The notes under the pieces were generated by a model. That model saw nothing but the letters and a program-made list of their open reading frames with translations. It did no database searches and was not told where the DNA came from. Shown one piece after another: positions 38,752-50,255 of a stretch of 64,000 nucleotides of DNA (within the stretch, counting starts at the first letter, position 1; the number at the start of each line of letters is the position of its first letter). The stretch covers positions 6,767,324 to 6,831,323 of the forward strand of contig CM037783.1 of the NCBI GenBank assembly GCA_021229015.1, written 5' to 3'. This DNA comes from Solen grandis. Taxonomy: Eukaryota > Mollusca > Bivalvia > Adapedonta > Solenidae. The position numbers were made by a program, and so were the translations under genes.

Positions 38752-41700
38752 AGGCTTAATGTTCATTTCTGCATTCACCTGGAGGTGAGAGCATTATAAT
38801 TTCTTCTCATTCACCACTTTAATTACTTTGATATATTTTTAAACCTAAATGAATCTAATAATGCTGATAAACCCTGAGTGTTCTCAATATATTAAAATGA
38901 TCTTAATCAAAATATCAAGCGAATGCATCACATCATATTTAACTATGATTAAAAGCAAGTGATTGTATAACATAAAACTAATTATGGTGAGAAAACAACT
39001 CGCGTATTAATATGAAAACCAATGAAAATCTATCAAGTATATGATTAAGGAATGAATGGTAGAGACTTAGCATATGTAGACAGAATCCAAGCCATATGTC
39101 GAACACAGATTATTTCATCATTAATCATGCATTATAACAAAGTGAATACAAGTCACCAATAACAATCAAATTACATCTAATAAAATTATGGTTAATTTAT
39201 CATACACCCAGACTAATTGAAGTTATTAAAAACTGGCAGGTGACTGTTCAACTACACAGACATCTAGTTACTTCATGGACCACATAATCAGTCTGTATGT
39301 TCAAACAGTCCCAGGATCTATCCAGCAAGGTGGAGGAAACTAATGAAACAGAGATCTGTGTGGGTTATCAGTGGTTATAGGCTGCCCTCAATTATGACCT
39401 CAATCATGGGTTTTTTACCCTGGTAATGTGCACCCCCGTTGACACACCCACTGCCACATAACCACATCATTACGTCCTTTTATTGCACTGGGTGCTCAGA
39501 GAGGTAACAATTGGTGGGAGATTTTATTATGAAGAAATTAGAGGAAATTGCTCAGACTACAGACATGCTTGTTGTAAAATTGGTAAGATCAGGGGAAGAT
39601 TGGGGAGGTATCATTCTCTAATTGTCTAGACTAATACAGTTGTATGTCCCACCCTGTGGCAAGGTAATATTTGCCTGTCACCATAGTTACACAGTCTATG
39701 GCTGGACCACACTGACATGTGATGCAGTGATTCTAATGGAACGGACCTTCCAAGATTGATGTCCAAGCACCTTCACCAATTGTGAAGAGATTATTTTGAT
39801 TTCATGACTCAATACAAACCAAAGTTTTACTGTTGATCACATGCTATTCAAGTGAAATGATTGAATGATCAGATAACTTCATTTGAATAAATCTGCTAAC
39901 ATTGTATTCCACTGGCAAACCCTTCCATCTCAGGTATAACAAAGGTAATTAAAAAATATAATAACAATATAAACATACGGAGTAAAAACAATAAGTCTCC
40001 AAACTTCGTTCAGAAGACTGAAATATATTTTATATTCCCTCAATCACACATGTAAATAGGGTTTCTTTTCCTTCTGTCTTAAAAAAAAGCTAGTGCATTT
40101 AAATATCAACCAATCACAGTGCACCCAAAAACAGTTGGCACATTACATAACTCGAATCAAAAACTTTTTCTTGTTTTGACATATGTCCCCTTTAGCTTGA
40201 AATTTAATATGTCTATGAATTGTACAATTATAAATCTTACTAACTGGAAAATAAATGAGTATTAAATTGAAGCAAAAGCAGGTTAACATAAATTTGGAAC
40301 ACTGCACTTTTTATATGCTGCAAGACAAAAATAACCTAGCTTTTCACACATGAGCTAAATACAGTAATGTATTCTCAATTCAAACGCAGTAAACAGTGAC
40401 AAAAAATATTCTCCCTATAATGCATCGCATATATTTATAACGCAAGTCACGGATAATGCTTATGTAATTTTTTTTTTTTTTTTTTTTTACATTTAATTGA
40501 TCAAAACAGGCATTGATAAAACTTCAGGTGATCTGATTCAAGCTCAGTGTACTTCAATGAACATAACAAAAGCTCCAGACACATTTACATTTAAAGTAAG
40601 GTCTAACTTCACAATTTCAGCTAGAGTTTCACCACTTTGGGAATACTTTCCATTTGAAAAAGAGCATAAAGATTTTCTTCTTTTCATCCAGCTACAACCT
40701 ATATGTTGAGAATTATACCTATCAGAAGATAGCTGCCAACATATTTGTACTTGTGAAACTTATTCTACAATGCCTTTGAATACATTATGTGCAAGGTTGA
40801 TCATTTTGAGAAAGAATTATGCGATGTCTTCGGCAAACTAGATCAGAAACATTATCTTACTTTCGTTCATCAATAATTATTTCACTGTTCACATTATTTT
40901 CAAATCCCTGTAATTCACTTATATAAAAGATAAATTTTATCAAAATGAAATGGCAGTATAACCGTAAATAACTGGAATGGATGGGAGAAGATGTTGTCTA
41001 TAGAATTATGGAAAATAGAGCTCTTTTCACATCCAGACAGAAGAAGATATTGTCTAATATAGAGCCTTGGTATAGGATAAAACATATGAGCAGGACCCCC
41101 TGGGAGACATAAGAAGAGAGTGCTAGAATGATAGATGTGGGATACTACTGTTCAACAGTAGTCAGTATGGATCCATCAGGGATCTTGTGATAAGATCTCC
41201 AAGTACTATCATCATCTGGATCATCTCTACACCTGTGCCTCCACAGACCCCTGTCTCCAAATAGAACAGAAACCTTCTCTGTGTATGTATATAGTACCCC
41301 CATACTTCTGCACCATATTAAAATGAAAGGCCTGGCTGCATCTCCTTGGTAGACATCTACATAAAGATGATGTGTGCAATTCTTAGCTGCATTCTTAACG
41401 ACACATTACATTCCATCCTGGAAGAGCATGGCATTCCTATCTATTTGAATCAATTAGAAACTGATTCCCCTGCCTTGCACAGACAAATTAGCTAGTATCT
41501 TAAGCTACAAGGTATGAATATTCTATAGGAACAAGTATGCAGCTTTAGATATTTTTATGATGTCATGTCTATTTAACGTCTGAGACTTTATCATTCTAGA
41601 AGTTCTATTGTACTTATTGCAGCAAGTCAGAATGCAGCCAATTGCTGGCAAAAACAGGGAGAAACTGGAGTGAATTGTAAAACTGCCAGATGACAAACAT

Positions 41701-42424
41701 ATTAAGCAGTCTCTGGAAATAAATAGTACAGACAAATGAAACAACATTTATACAAGGTCTACTATTCAGAAATCCATAGACTTAATACAGTTTGTTACAA
41801 AATGCCTACAGATCAATCTTTTTTTTACTTTTTCGGCCTCTTCCAACAGCTCATATGGCAGACAGGGACACATTCATCTAGAGAATGGCATCTTCTGATA
41901 CTACCTATTCCAGACCTCTACCAAACATAAATCAGTTAACAGCTTACAAATAACAACAACCAGACAAACTGCATCATAACTATCAGTCTGTGAAAGAATA
42001 ATCTTACATCAATAAATTCAAACACCAATAAATAGATCTGAACTGCATAATAAAACTGTGTATTTTGACTGCTTGAATTTAACATCCCACCAACAACATT
42101 TCAGTCATTCTATACTCTAGTTACTAGTAGTAAGACAGATGAATACACTCTTTGTTTTATAATAATCATCCTGTCATAGGGGCAAAAATGACATGAATGA
42201 TGCCAAGATCTGAAAGCATGGTCCACTTGCATTATAGATTGACAAAGTTAAGTTGACCTTTTCATTGGTAAATCAGTTATGAAGAACATTCATTTTGAGG
42301 TGGTCTGATGTGATGTTTATAGATGTTATCTGGAAAAGGCCAAATGTGGGTTTTTCCCATCTAATCAGGGGTACAAACATTTACTGTTTTAGCTTTATGG
42401 TGCAATACCATTCACAATAGAATT
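38752..42424. other. Unique-looking DNA, no gene found
   Basis: No repeats that I recognise except a poly-T tract at about 40470-40488. 39280-39780 and 41060-41480 are richer in GC than their surroundings but have no convincing exon on either strand. Confidence 0.4.
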
Positions 42425-42835
42425 TAGTGCAAAAGTTTGTTTGCAAAATATTTTTAGTAATAATGACCTTGACGCTACTGACCTGAAAATCAATCCCAAT
42501 CTTTGTCTTTCCATAAGGTATCTATAATTATATTACTAGTAAATCTGTTCATCATACCTCACTTCTAAAAAGGTCATAATTTGATGGAAACAAAAAATTT
42601 TTTAGCAACAATAACCTTGACCCTGACCCTATCATCTGAAATCAATCCCAATCTTTGTCTTTCCATAAAGCATCTATAATTATATTAAATCTGTTCATCA
42701 TACCTCACTTCTAAAAAGGTCATAATTTGATGGAAACAAAAAAAATCAATTTTTAGCAACAATAACCTTGACCCTGACCCTATCATCTGAAATCAATCCT
42801 CATCTTCCTCTTCCCATAAGGTATCTACTTACCAA
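42425..42835. repeat. ~170-bp tandem repeat, about 2.5 copies
   Basis: Landmarks CCCAATCTTTGTCTTTCC, CTTCTAAAAAGGTCATAATT and AACCTTGACCCTGACCC recur at a spacing of about 170 bp. It could be the interior of a hairpin-ended element whose ends are lost. Confidence 0.65.
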
Positions 42836-43387
42836 GTAAGGAAACTACATCTCTATTTCAGCAAGAGATATTTGACGGAAACAAAATATTTGATGTTTTT
42901 GTTGAAAACTTGGTTATATAATTCAAAGTGATGAAGACTGCATGATGTTATGACAGTCTGTAACATTCACTGAACAAAATTTAGCCATATTTTACAAACG
43001 GCACAAAATGTTTTCTTGTCCAATATTTCAAAGACTTCAAGTCACACCCCCTGGAGCATGGGTATATTTAGCAGCATCTTAATTGCTCATGGCTAAATCT
43101 GCAGCTTACAAATTCATGGCAAAATACCTTTAAAATGTATCAGGAGTCATTATTTGACTGCTGGGCTCATAATTTATATGGGTAATGAAACAGATGTACC
43201 CACAGCTGTTTTAAATGGAAAATGAGTGCACTCAAATGATTGAATTTCATAAACATATCAATATGCCTCTAAACCCCCGACATCCTGCAAATTACTACTG
43301 CACTTACCATGCAGCATCTTGGTTCAAAATGCCAAGGATTAACTTGAAATGAAATGTTATATTTTAGGCACCAATTTTAAACTTGAA

Positions 43388-43501
43388 ATTTAAGGGTGCC
43401 ATGGTCTACTGGTATAGAACATGACTGTAAATTTGAAATCTAATTAGAGGTAGAAGTCTCTCATGACCTTTCATGGCACAAAGTAACTGGTCCAACCCAG
43501 G
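43388..43501 (+). mobile_element. tRNA-derived SINE (type C), cut by the assembly gap
   Basis: Plus orientation: head remnant GCCATGGTCTACTGGTATAG, then CATGACCTTTCATGGCAC and AGTAACTGGTCCAACCCAGG, where the N run begins. The last motif is the one tandemly repeated at 46071-46430. Confidence 0.6.
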
Positions 43502-43601
43502 NNNNNNNNNNNNNNNNNNNNNNNNNNNNNNNNNNNNNNNNNNNNNNNNNNNNNNNNNNNNNNNNNNNNNNNNNNNNNNNNNNNNNNNNNNNNNNNNNNN
43601 N
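43502..43601. other. Assembly gap of 100 N
   Basis: Exactly 100 undetermined bases, the usual placeholder for a gap of unknown size. The left edge falls inside a SINE copy, directly after the motif GGTCCAACCCAGG. Order and orientation across the gap should not be taken as proven. Confidence 0.98.
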
Positions 43602-43736
43602 GTTTCAAAACCTATATTATGCCACTGTTTAATGTATAAGCGTCGTCTGCTGTCTGTCTATTTCAAGAATTTAAAGCATTTTGGGAAGTAAATGCGACAG
43701 TTCCATAAGCCAAGTTTGTCAAATGATTTTAGCAAA

Positions 43737-43839
43737 CAGGGCTCAAAATTAACACTCGCATATCGGCAAAATGCGAGTAGAAAATGAAGTTTGCAAGTTT
43801 TGTTTTAAAGCACTAGCATTTTTAAAAAAAAAATTTTTA
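43737..43839. mobile_element. CAGGGCTCAAA MITE, half copy interrupted by an ACAAGAGGGCC element
   Basis: CAGGGCTCAAAATTAACACTC with internal CGGCAAAATGCGAGTAG, matching the left half of 45737-45888. After the 1.3 kb insert, TTTTGCGAGTGAAAAGTTTGG at 45160 looks like its continuation. Confidence 0.5.
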
Positions 43840-45144
43840 TTAGCTCACCTGAGCACAACGTGCTCAAGGGTGAGCTTTTGTGATGGCCCTTCGTCCAGCG
43901 TCCGGCGTCCGTCGTGCGTCGTCAACAGTTTGGCTTGTTAACATTCTAGAGGCCATATTTTTAGGCCAATCTTCATGAAACTTGGTCAGAATGTTTGTCT
44001 CCATAAAATCTTGGACAAGTTCGAAATCGGGTCATGAGGGGTCAAAAAGTAGGTCACGAGGTCAAGTCTTATAAAAACCTTGTCAACACTCTAGAAGCCA
44101 CATTTTTAGCCCAATCCTCATGAAACTTGGTCAGAATGTTTCTCTCCATAAAATCTTGGACAAGTTTGATTTTCGGTCATGTGGGGTCAAAAAGTAGGTC
44201 ACGAGATCAAGTCTTAGAAAAACCCTGTAAACACTCTAGAGGCCACATTTTTGACCCAATCTTCATGAAACTAGGTCAGAATGTTTCTCTCCATAAAATC
44301 TTGGACAAGTTCGAAATTTGGTCATGTGGGGTCAAAAAGTAGGTCAAGAGGTCAAATCTTAGAAAAACCTTGTTAACACTCTAGAGGCCACATTTTTTGG
44401 CCCAATCTTCATGAAACTTGGTCAGAATGTTTCTCTCCATAAAATCTTGGACAAGTTCGAAATTTGGTCATGTGGGGTCAAAAAGTAGGTCAAGAGGTCA
44501 AATCTTAGAAAAACCTTGTTAACACTCTAGAGGCCACATTTTTGGCCTAATCTTCATGAAACTAGGTCAGAATGTTTCTCTCCATAAAATCTTGGACAAG
44601 TTCGAAATTTGGTCATGTGGGGTCAAAAAGTAGGTCAAGAGGTCAAATCTTAGAAAAACCTTGTTAACACTCTAGAGGCCACATTTTTGGCCCAATCTTT
44701 ATGACACTTGGTCAGAATGTTTGTTTCCATAAAATCTTAGACAAGTTCAAAATTGGGGCATGTGGGGTCAAAAAGTAGGTCATGAGGTCAAATCTTAGAA
44801 AAACCTTGTTAACACTTTAGAGGCCACATTTTTGGCCCAATCTTTATGAAACTTGGTCAGAATGTTTGTGTCCATAAAATCTTGGACAAGTTCGAATTTG
44901 GGCCATGTGGGGTCAAAAAGTAGGTCATGAGGTCAAGTCTTAGAAAAACATTGTTTACACTCCATAGGCCACATTTTTGGCCTTATCTTCATGAAACTTG
45001 GTCAGAATGTCTGTTTCCATAAAATCTTGGACAAGTTCAAAAGTGGGTCATGTGGAGTCAAAAAGTAGATCAATATGAAAAATCCAACATATGTTGCTCA
45101 TTTATAATCAGGTGAGCGATTCAGGGCCATCATGGCCCTCTTGT
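43840..45144 (-). mobile_element. ACAAGAGGGCC element, inverted, third internal-repeat type
   Basis: In reverse orientation: TTAGCTCACCTGAGCAC at the left and GGGCCATCATGGCCC with CTCTTGT at the right. The interior holds eight or so tandem units of about 145 bp (landmarks CTCTAGAGGCCACA at 44234, 44379, 44525 and 44670, and ATCTTGGACAAGTTCG). Inserted in a small MITE that begins at 43737. Confidence 0.75.
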
Positions 45145-45736
45145 TTTTTTGTTTTTTTTTGCGAGTGAAAAGTTTGGCTTAAACACTTTCTTAAACATGT
45201 CTAATTGAGATAATTTCAATAAGATGATCAATAATATCGTCAAAACTAAACAGTCCTAGCTTGTATCAAAAGCGAAATTTACACCAGTAAATTGTTGTAT
45301 GACTAGTAGTATAAAACGCGGATCCGGTCTGTCGACTGCGGTGCATAAAACACGGACTCAGATATGTTAAAACATCTGCTGTTTTCAATTAATATTCCCC
45401 CTAATGAATATTGATACCCCTTTTATTTTCTAATTATGATTCTAATTATTAAAGATTAAATTTATAATATTAATTTTATTTTCAATCAATAAAAGTTATC
45501 CACACCCTCGTAATAACCTTGGAAGCCTTTTTTACACTGGTCCATGGAAACCGGGACTGATTCTGATTTCGATCATCAATTGAACAATGTCAGTATGAAA
45601 GATATCCATTCTTGTGATGTCAATGAACTTTGCACAGAATCTGAAATCGACAAACCGAAGAAAGCACATTGATCTAAGGCACTGGCGATAAAGACAGTAA
45701 AGAAATAGGAGAAGGAGTTGGTTGTCAAACTTAAAA

Positions 45737-45888
45737 TAGAGTCCGGACTCAAAATTAAAACTCGCATTTTCGGCAAATTGCGAGTGGAAAAAAAGTTTGC
45801 CAGTTGTGTTTTAAACCACTGGCATTGTTTTTTTGTTGTTGTTTTTTTTTTGCCGGTGGGAAAAAATATTAAATTTGAGCCCTGGCAA
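45737..45888. mobile_element. Small MITE with CAGGGCTCAAA-type ends (hAT-like)
   Basis: About 150 bp from CCGGACTCAAAATTAAAAC to TTAAATTTGAGCCCTGG, with imperfect inverted ends and internal CTCGCATTTTCGGCAAATTG. The left half is also present at 43737-43835. Confidence 0.55.
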
Positions 45889-45984
45889 ATATTTCAGTAC
45901 ATGTGTTACATATTTTAATGTTTTAAATATTTACATGTGACATTTTTTCTCTTAGAATTTAAATAATCTTTTTTTGATTCTCAA

Positions 45985-46080
45985 CTGTAAGAATGTCGAA
46001 GTTAGGTATCCGAATGCAGATCCGAAGTTTTTGGGTTCGAACCCCATTAGGGGTAAGGATTTTTCATGGCATTCCCAGAT
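45985..46080 (+). mobile_element. tRNA-derived SINE (type C) feeding a tandem array
   Basis: Plus orientation: AAGTTAGGTATCCGAATGC, then a clear B box in TGGGTTCGAACCCCATTAGG, then TTTTTCATGGCATTCCCAG. The body runs directly into the 70-bp tandem array, whose unit is derived from it. Confidence 0.68.
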
Positions 46081-46430
46081 GCAAAGTACTGGTCCAACCC
46101 AGGAACCGTCCGGAGGGATAGATATACATTGTAAGAATGTGTTCCCAGATGCAAAGTACTGGTCCAACCCAGGAACCGTCCGGAGGGATAGATATACATT
46201 GTAAGAATGTGTTCCCAGATGCAAAGTACTGGTCCAACCCAGGAACCGTCCGGAGGGATAGATATACATTGTAAGAATGTGTTCCCAGATGCAAAGTACT
46301 GGTCCAACCCAGGAACCGTCCGGAGGGATAGATATACATTGTAAGAATGTGTTCCCAGATGCAAAGTACTGGTCCAACACAGGAACCGTCCGGAGGGATA
46401 GGTATACATTGTAAGAATGTGTTTCCCAAT
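46071..46430. repeat. 70-bp tandem array, five copies
   Basis: Unit of 70 bp with GATGCAAAGTACTGGTCC starting at 46078, 46148, 46218, 46288 and 46358. The copies are almost identical: one GGTATACATT and one CCAACACAGG variant appear in the last unit. Derived from the body of the type C SINE at 45985. The minus strand has no stop codon in any frame of the unit, so long open frames here are not genes. Confidence 0.9.
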
Positions 46431-46502
46431 CGGGGTTAAAATAAGTAAGTTTAAACAAGTCTGTGTCATCATCAGATAAATAAGTTTATTGCCAATTTTT
46501 AG

Positions 46503-46888
46503 GTGCCATGTATGATCTGACGGAGTCGTACACTCTCGCATTTGTCATCGGCGGGGCCCTGTGTATTGTTAGCGCTGTTGTCATGGTACAGCCATACTAC
46601 TACGTCAAAAACCATCCCGCAGCTATCGACATTGACCTTCCCGCGGAGAAGGTAGAACTTGCCGGGTCAATAGACATACAGTCTCTGCGATACCAGTCCC
46701 ACCGGGACATAGTCAAGATGACGGTGTCCGTTGAAAGCCTTGCGGCGGCCAAGCGGATTCTGGACATTCAGCGGTCAACCTACTCCCTGTGTACCACGAA
46801 ATCCGACCAGGTCAAACCATTCAAATTGATCAATAAGAATTTCTCAAAAGTAATCGCAAATGACTTTACTTCAACAGAAACTATTTAA
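46503..46888 (+). CDS. SLC16 / monocarboxylate transporter-like, last coding exon
   Basis: Terminal coding exon. The acceptor is TTGCCAATTTTTAG just before 46503. The first two bases complete a split codon (phase 1, most likely Gly), giving G-AMYDLTESYTLAF and then the hydrophobic helix VIGGALCIVSAVVM. This matches the SLC16 pattern around helix 12 (Gly-x-hydrophobic-Asp-x-Thr-x-Ser-Tyr, Phe, Gly-Gly). The remaining ~95 residues form a hydrophilic tail rich in Lys and Ser, ending SKVIANDFTSTETI before TAA at 46886-46888. Family members are plasma-membrane 12-helix transporters, proton-coupled or facilitative, for lactate, pyruvate and other small acids; the substrate here cannot be told. The ATG at 46508 is internal and not a start. 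No upstream exon was found on the left. A 70-bp tandem array ends about 75 bp before the acceptor. Some other major-facilitator protein remains possible. Confidence 0.75.
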
Positions 46889-47627
46889 GGTAACATCATT
46901 TGGATTACACATATTTGACCATTTTCATAATTTAACGGTCATTAAGTGGAGCAGAGATGCAATCATCATATTTGGTGTATAAACTCGTCTGCTCACCTTT
47001 TTTTTTTTTTTTAAAAACTTCGCGAAAATCCGAAATGACGACCATTTTCAAGATGGTCGCCTTTTCCGGTTTCCGATAACAATATCCTACTTTAAATGTT
47101 GCTATCTCTCCTTATTGAACGTGGTACTATGGATTATTTTGAACATTGACCTCTATCAGTGAGTCCCATGGGACTATCTGAAATCTTGTTTGATTCATTA
47201 TTTATTATGAAAGATTTCAGGATAAACTGAGCGTTGGTTCAAAATGAACGTTGTTCAACATGTAGCTCAAAGGCGTCATTCAGTATACCATTATAATTAA
47301 ACCCTTACAAACTTTGCTCACACCTCTATAATTTATTCAGTGGAGTTATTGAATGAAGCATAAACCCGGATGATTCGATCTATGCAGGAAAAAAAACAAA
47401 CGATTTCTAATGAATGGTTGGTTCGTACTGAATATGCATAACACGTTCACACACGCTTGAGTTGTACTTGTATGATAAGTTGAGGCTCTTTCAGGTCAAC
47501 GCCAACAACTTTTAAACATTTTGCGATGAAAGAGAAAATATCATGTATTTACAATGGGTTGTTGGTATTGACATTTATTTATTTGTTTGTACATGTATTA
47601 TAGATATTTGTACTTAACAATGAAACT

Positions 47628-47666
<39 letters not shown>

Positions 47667-48985
47667 TGCAACACTTTAGTCAAATATTCATGCAAATAAT
47701 GCATTTCATGCCATTCTTACTCTGGTTCTGTTACCATAATACACTGGCTTGTTGTTTACTTTTTTTTAATAATCATCGACTCGTGTGACCCTTAAAGACT
47801 CGCAATTCGTTTAAATGTATATGTGTACATGTATTTTCTGTTTATTACAGTATGTATCTGATGTTATGATCTACATATTTCATATTTAATTTGACTACTA
47901 TCCGATACTTACGGGTGATTTTTGTTCAAAATTATATTTCATACAACATGAGGAGTTAAAATAAAAATTTACATTTCATGCTACATCAGAAGTTAGAATA
48001 TAAAGTTATATTTCATACTCACCAGAGTTAAAATACAATATCAAAGCGCTGAAGGCACTTAAGTTGTGTGTGTCTCAAATGAAAGAGTGTTTGAAGAAAG
48101 TAATAATGCAAACTTTCTGCACAGGTCAGAGGCTCCGAACTCATTTCTTCGGATAGTAGATATACAGGTTTCGGCCATTTTTAGTGTAAGAAATAACCCT
48201 TAGAGATATCTGAGGTCGATTGATGTGATTATTAGTATGTTACAATAATTTGTTTTGGACTTCACATGGGTTATTGAAATAGCCTAAAATGACCGAACGC
48301 TGCACATTTACTATCAAATTTATCTGCGAGCCACCTTGCATCGAAACAAACTACATTGGCGCGCTAGGTAAAGTGATCACGTTACATCAGCATAGAAAAA
48401 TAAGTCCTATAATGTTTTCATGTCACAGGCGATTTTTGAAGCCTGTAAGTATCTATGTTGACACAGCATTGATTTTTCATTTTGATTTGATTCTAGTATA
48501 CTTATTTTGTAGACATATATCATACATTTGTTCGATTATATTTACACTGTTGAGAGGTTATTCGGTTTTAAATCTAGGAGAACCTGTGTTGAAAACGTAG
48601 TACTTTAGTTGGTGTGACTGACGTCACACACAACTAATTATATTTCATGCTACATCAGAAGTTTAATATAAAGTTATATTTTTTAACGATCATGTTGTTA
48701 TATACTATGTATATATGTACGCAATTTAGCCTTTCAGTGCACGTGAAAAGAAGGCCATTCAGTGCGTGCGCATTTGACCCCTGTACATTTTTGGGAGGTC
48801 ATTCTGTTATTCGGTCAGCTGCTTCATGACATCGTCGAATGGTTTGTTTTATGAACCGAGACCGTACTCATTTAATTAAATTTATCCGTTGCCATGGCAA
48901 TGATTATTCATTTATTTTTAATGGTCTTTTTATATGTTAAAGATAACTGAGTGATATAACTTGACTGAACTTGACTATTTTAGAT
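46889..48985 (+). other. Probable 3' UTR and downstream flank of the SLC16-like gene
   Basis: Follows the stop codon directly. It contains the (AG)n tract and several AATAAA-like hexamers (for example in TTAAAATAAAAATT near 47957), none decisive. The end of the transcript cannot be set from sequence alone. A GTGTGAC/GTCACAC palindrome with TGACGTCA at its centre lies at 48613-48630. Confidence 0.4.
47629..47662. repeat. (AG)n microsatellite
   Basis: About 17 AG units, roughly 740 bp downstream of the SLC16 stop codon, possibly in its 3' UTR. Confidence 0.92.
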
Positions 48986-49165
48986 TACCGTCGCTCCGAC
49001 AGTATTTTAGCCATATAGCGACGTCCAGCTAATTTCGGGTGGAGGAAGACCCCGAATGCATGGAGGCATCCGGGTAGAACCACCGACCTACCGCAAGCCA
49101 GCTGGAAGGCTTCCTCACATGAAAATCCGAATGACCCTGCCGGGATTCGAACCCACGCGGTGAGA
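48986..49165 (-). mobile_element. tRNA-derived SINE (type B), 5'-truncated
   Basis: Minus orientation: B box as the reverse of GGGATTCGAACCCACG near 49140, then an almost intact type B body to TACCGTCGCTCCGACAG at about 48990. The A-box part of the head is missing. Confidence 0.75.
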
Positions 49166-49715
49166 CTGAGTGATATCTTGAAAGTGATACTCATTCACGA
49201 TTATTACCACAGAATAATGCTAAATGCAGGCTGAACTTTAGTTTTTATGTAAACTTTTCAGGAGTTATACCAAAATAATTATGGATGTGATTTAAAATTC
49301 AATTTAATATTTTTATAGTCATGTGGGATTTCCATTTTACTTGTTTGCGCATGCGCATCCCTCTAAGTTAACCAAAAAAAAATCGGTCGCAATAATGCAT
49401 TGAAAAATGATTATATGTTAATCTAATACGATTATCTAAAAAAATTTTTCACAATTTATAATGATAATTCGCTATCTCTTTAGAGTTATTTCTTTTAGAA
49501 ACGGTGTATTTATATGCGATTTTCTATTATTTTATTTTAGAGTTTAAAGCCCTTGACATATCATTCAGTTATCTTTAATTGTTATCTGAGTTGAACAAAC
49601 AAACAATGATCTGAATAGGCCTTTATATTATTATACTTCTATGAATTCATAATGTCGATCATTATTTTCTACGTGTGATAGGGCAGCGATGTTGCTTATA
49701 AAGTATAGATGAAAC

Positions 49716-50255
49716 TTAAAGCAGCTCCTTCACAGGCGATTGGTAGAAATTGAAAGAAATCTGCTCTCCCTCGTTAATGTTGGTGAAGACTTAGTTTCCT
49801 GACAAATAAACTTGGCAAGTGTAAGTCACATTACACGGGAAAGCGATATTTTCGTAAATGCATTGTCGACGAAATCGGTTCGATATAGACTACGGTATCC
49901 CCGAGAGAGGTGCTTGCGTCACCAGGTCACAAGTTCCGCTACATACGGCTTACCACTTCAGGGTAGCGATTTCGTATGTTCAGCCTATGAGTTTGTGCAT
50001 GCGAGAAGAGTGAATGTGATCAGCCAAATGACAGCAATTGAAAATATAGAATCTAAATATAGGATTTAAAATTCTAAATATAGTTTCAATACCGTGACGG
50101 TATTGCCTGTGATGGGGAAACTACCCATTTTTAACAATCACGGATGGTTCGATGGATGACAAAGTATCCGTAGATGGGCATTGTAGATAGAAGTAAAACA
50201 CAAAGATTAAAATCAGTTTTTTAGTCAATGATCGTCTGTGAACGAGCTGCTTTAA
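49716..50255. mobile_element. TIR element with AGCAGCTC ends
   Basis: A 540-bp element whose left end (TTAAAGCAGCTCCTTCACAG) is the inverted repeat of its right end (CTGTGAACGAGCTGCTTTAA), with TIRs of about 28 bp. An 85-codon frame inside matches nothing that I know. A related end sequence occurs at 2584-2760. Confidence 0.7.

Noticed and set aside
43473..43691. Frame spanning the N run
   Set aside because: An artefact of translating undetermined bases inside a SINE.
46508..46510. ATG at 46508 as a gene start
   Set aside because: The reading frame extends upstream to a splice acceptor and the peptide begins in the middle of a transporter, so it is an internal methionine.
45952..46541. Overlapping minus-strand open frames of 121-168 codons
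   Set aside because: They run through the 70-bp tandem array. The unit happens to lack minus-strand stops in every frame and 70 is not a multiple of three, so each frame cycles through the same peptides. No start context, family match or splice signals.
48289..48600. Plus-strand frame of 103 codons
   Set aside because: Composition typical of AT-rich non-coding DNA (runs of Ile, Phe, Leu), no recognised motif and no splice or transcript context.
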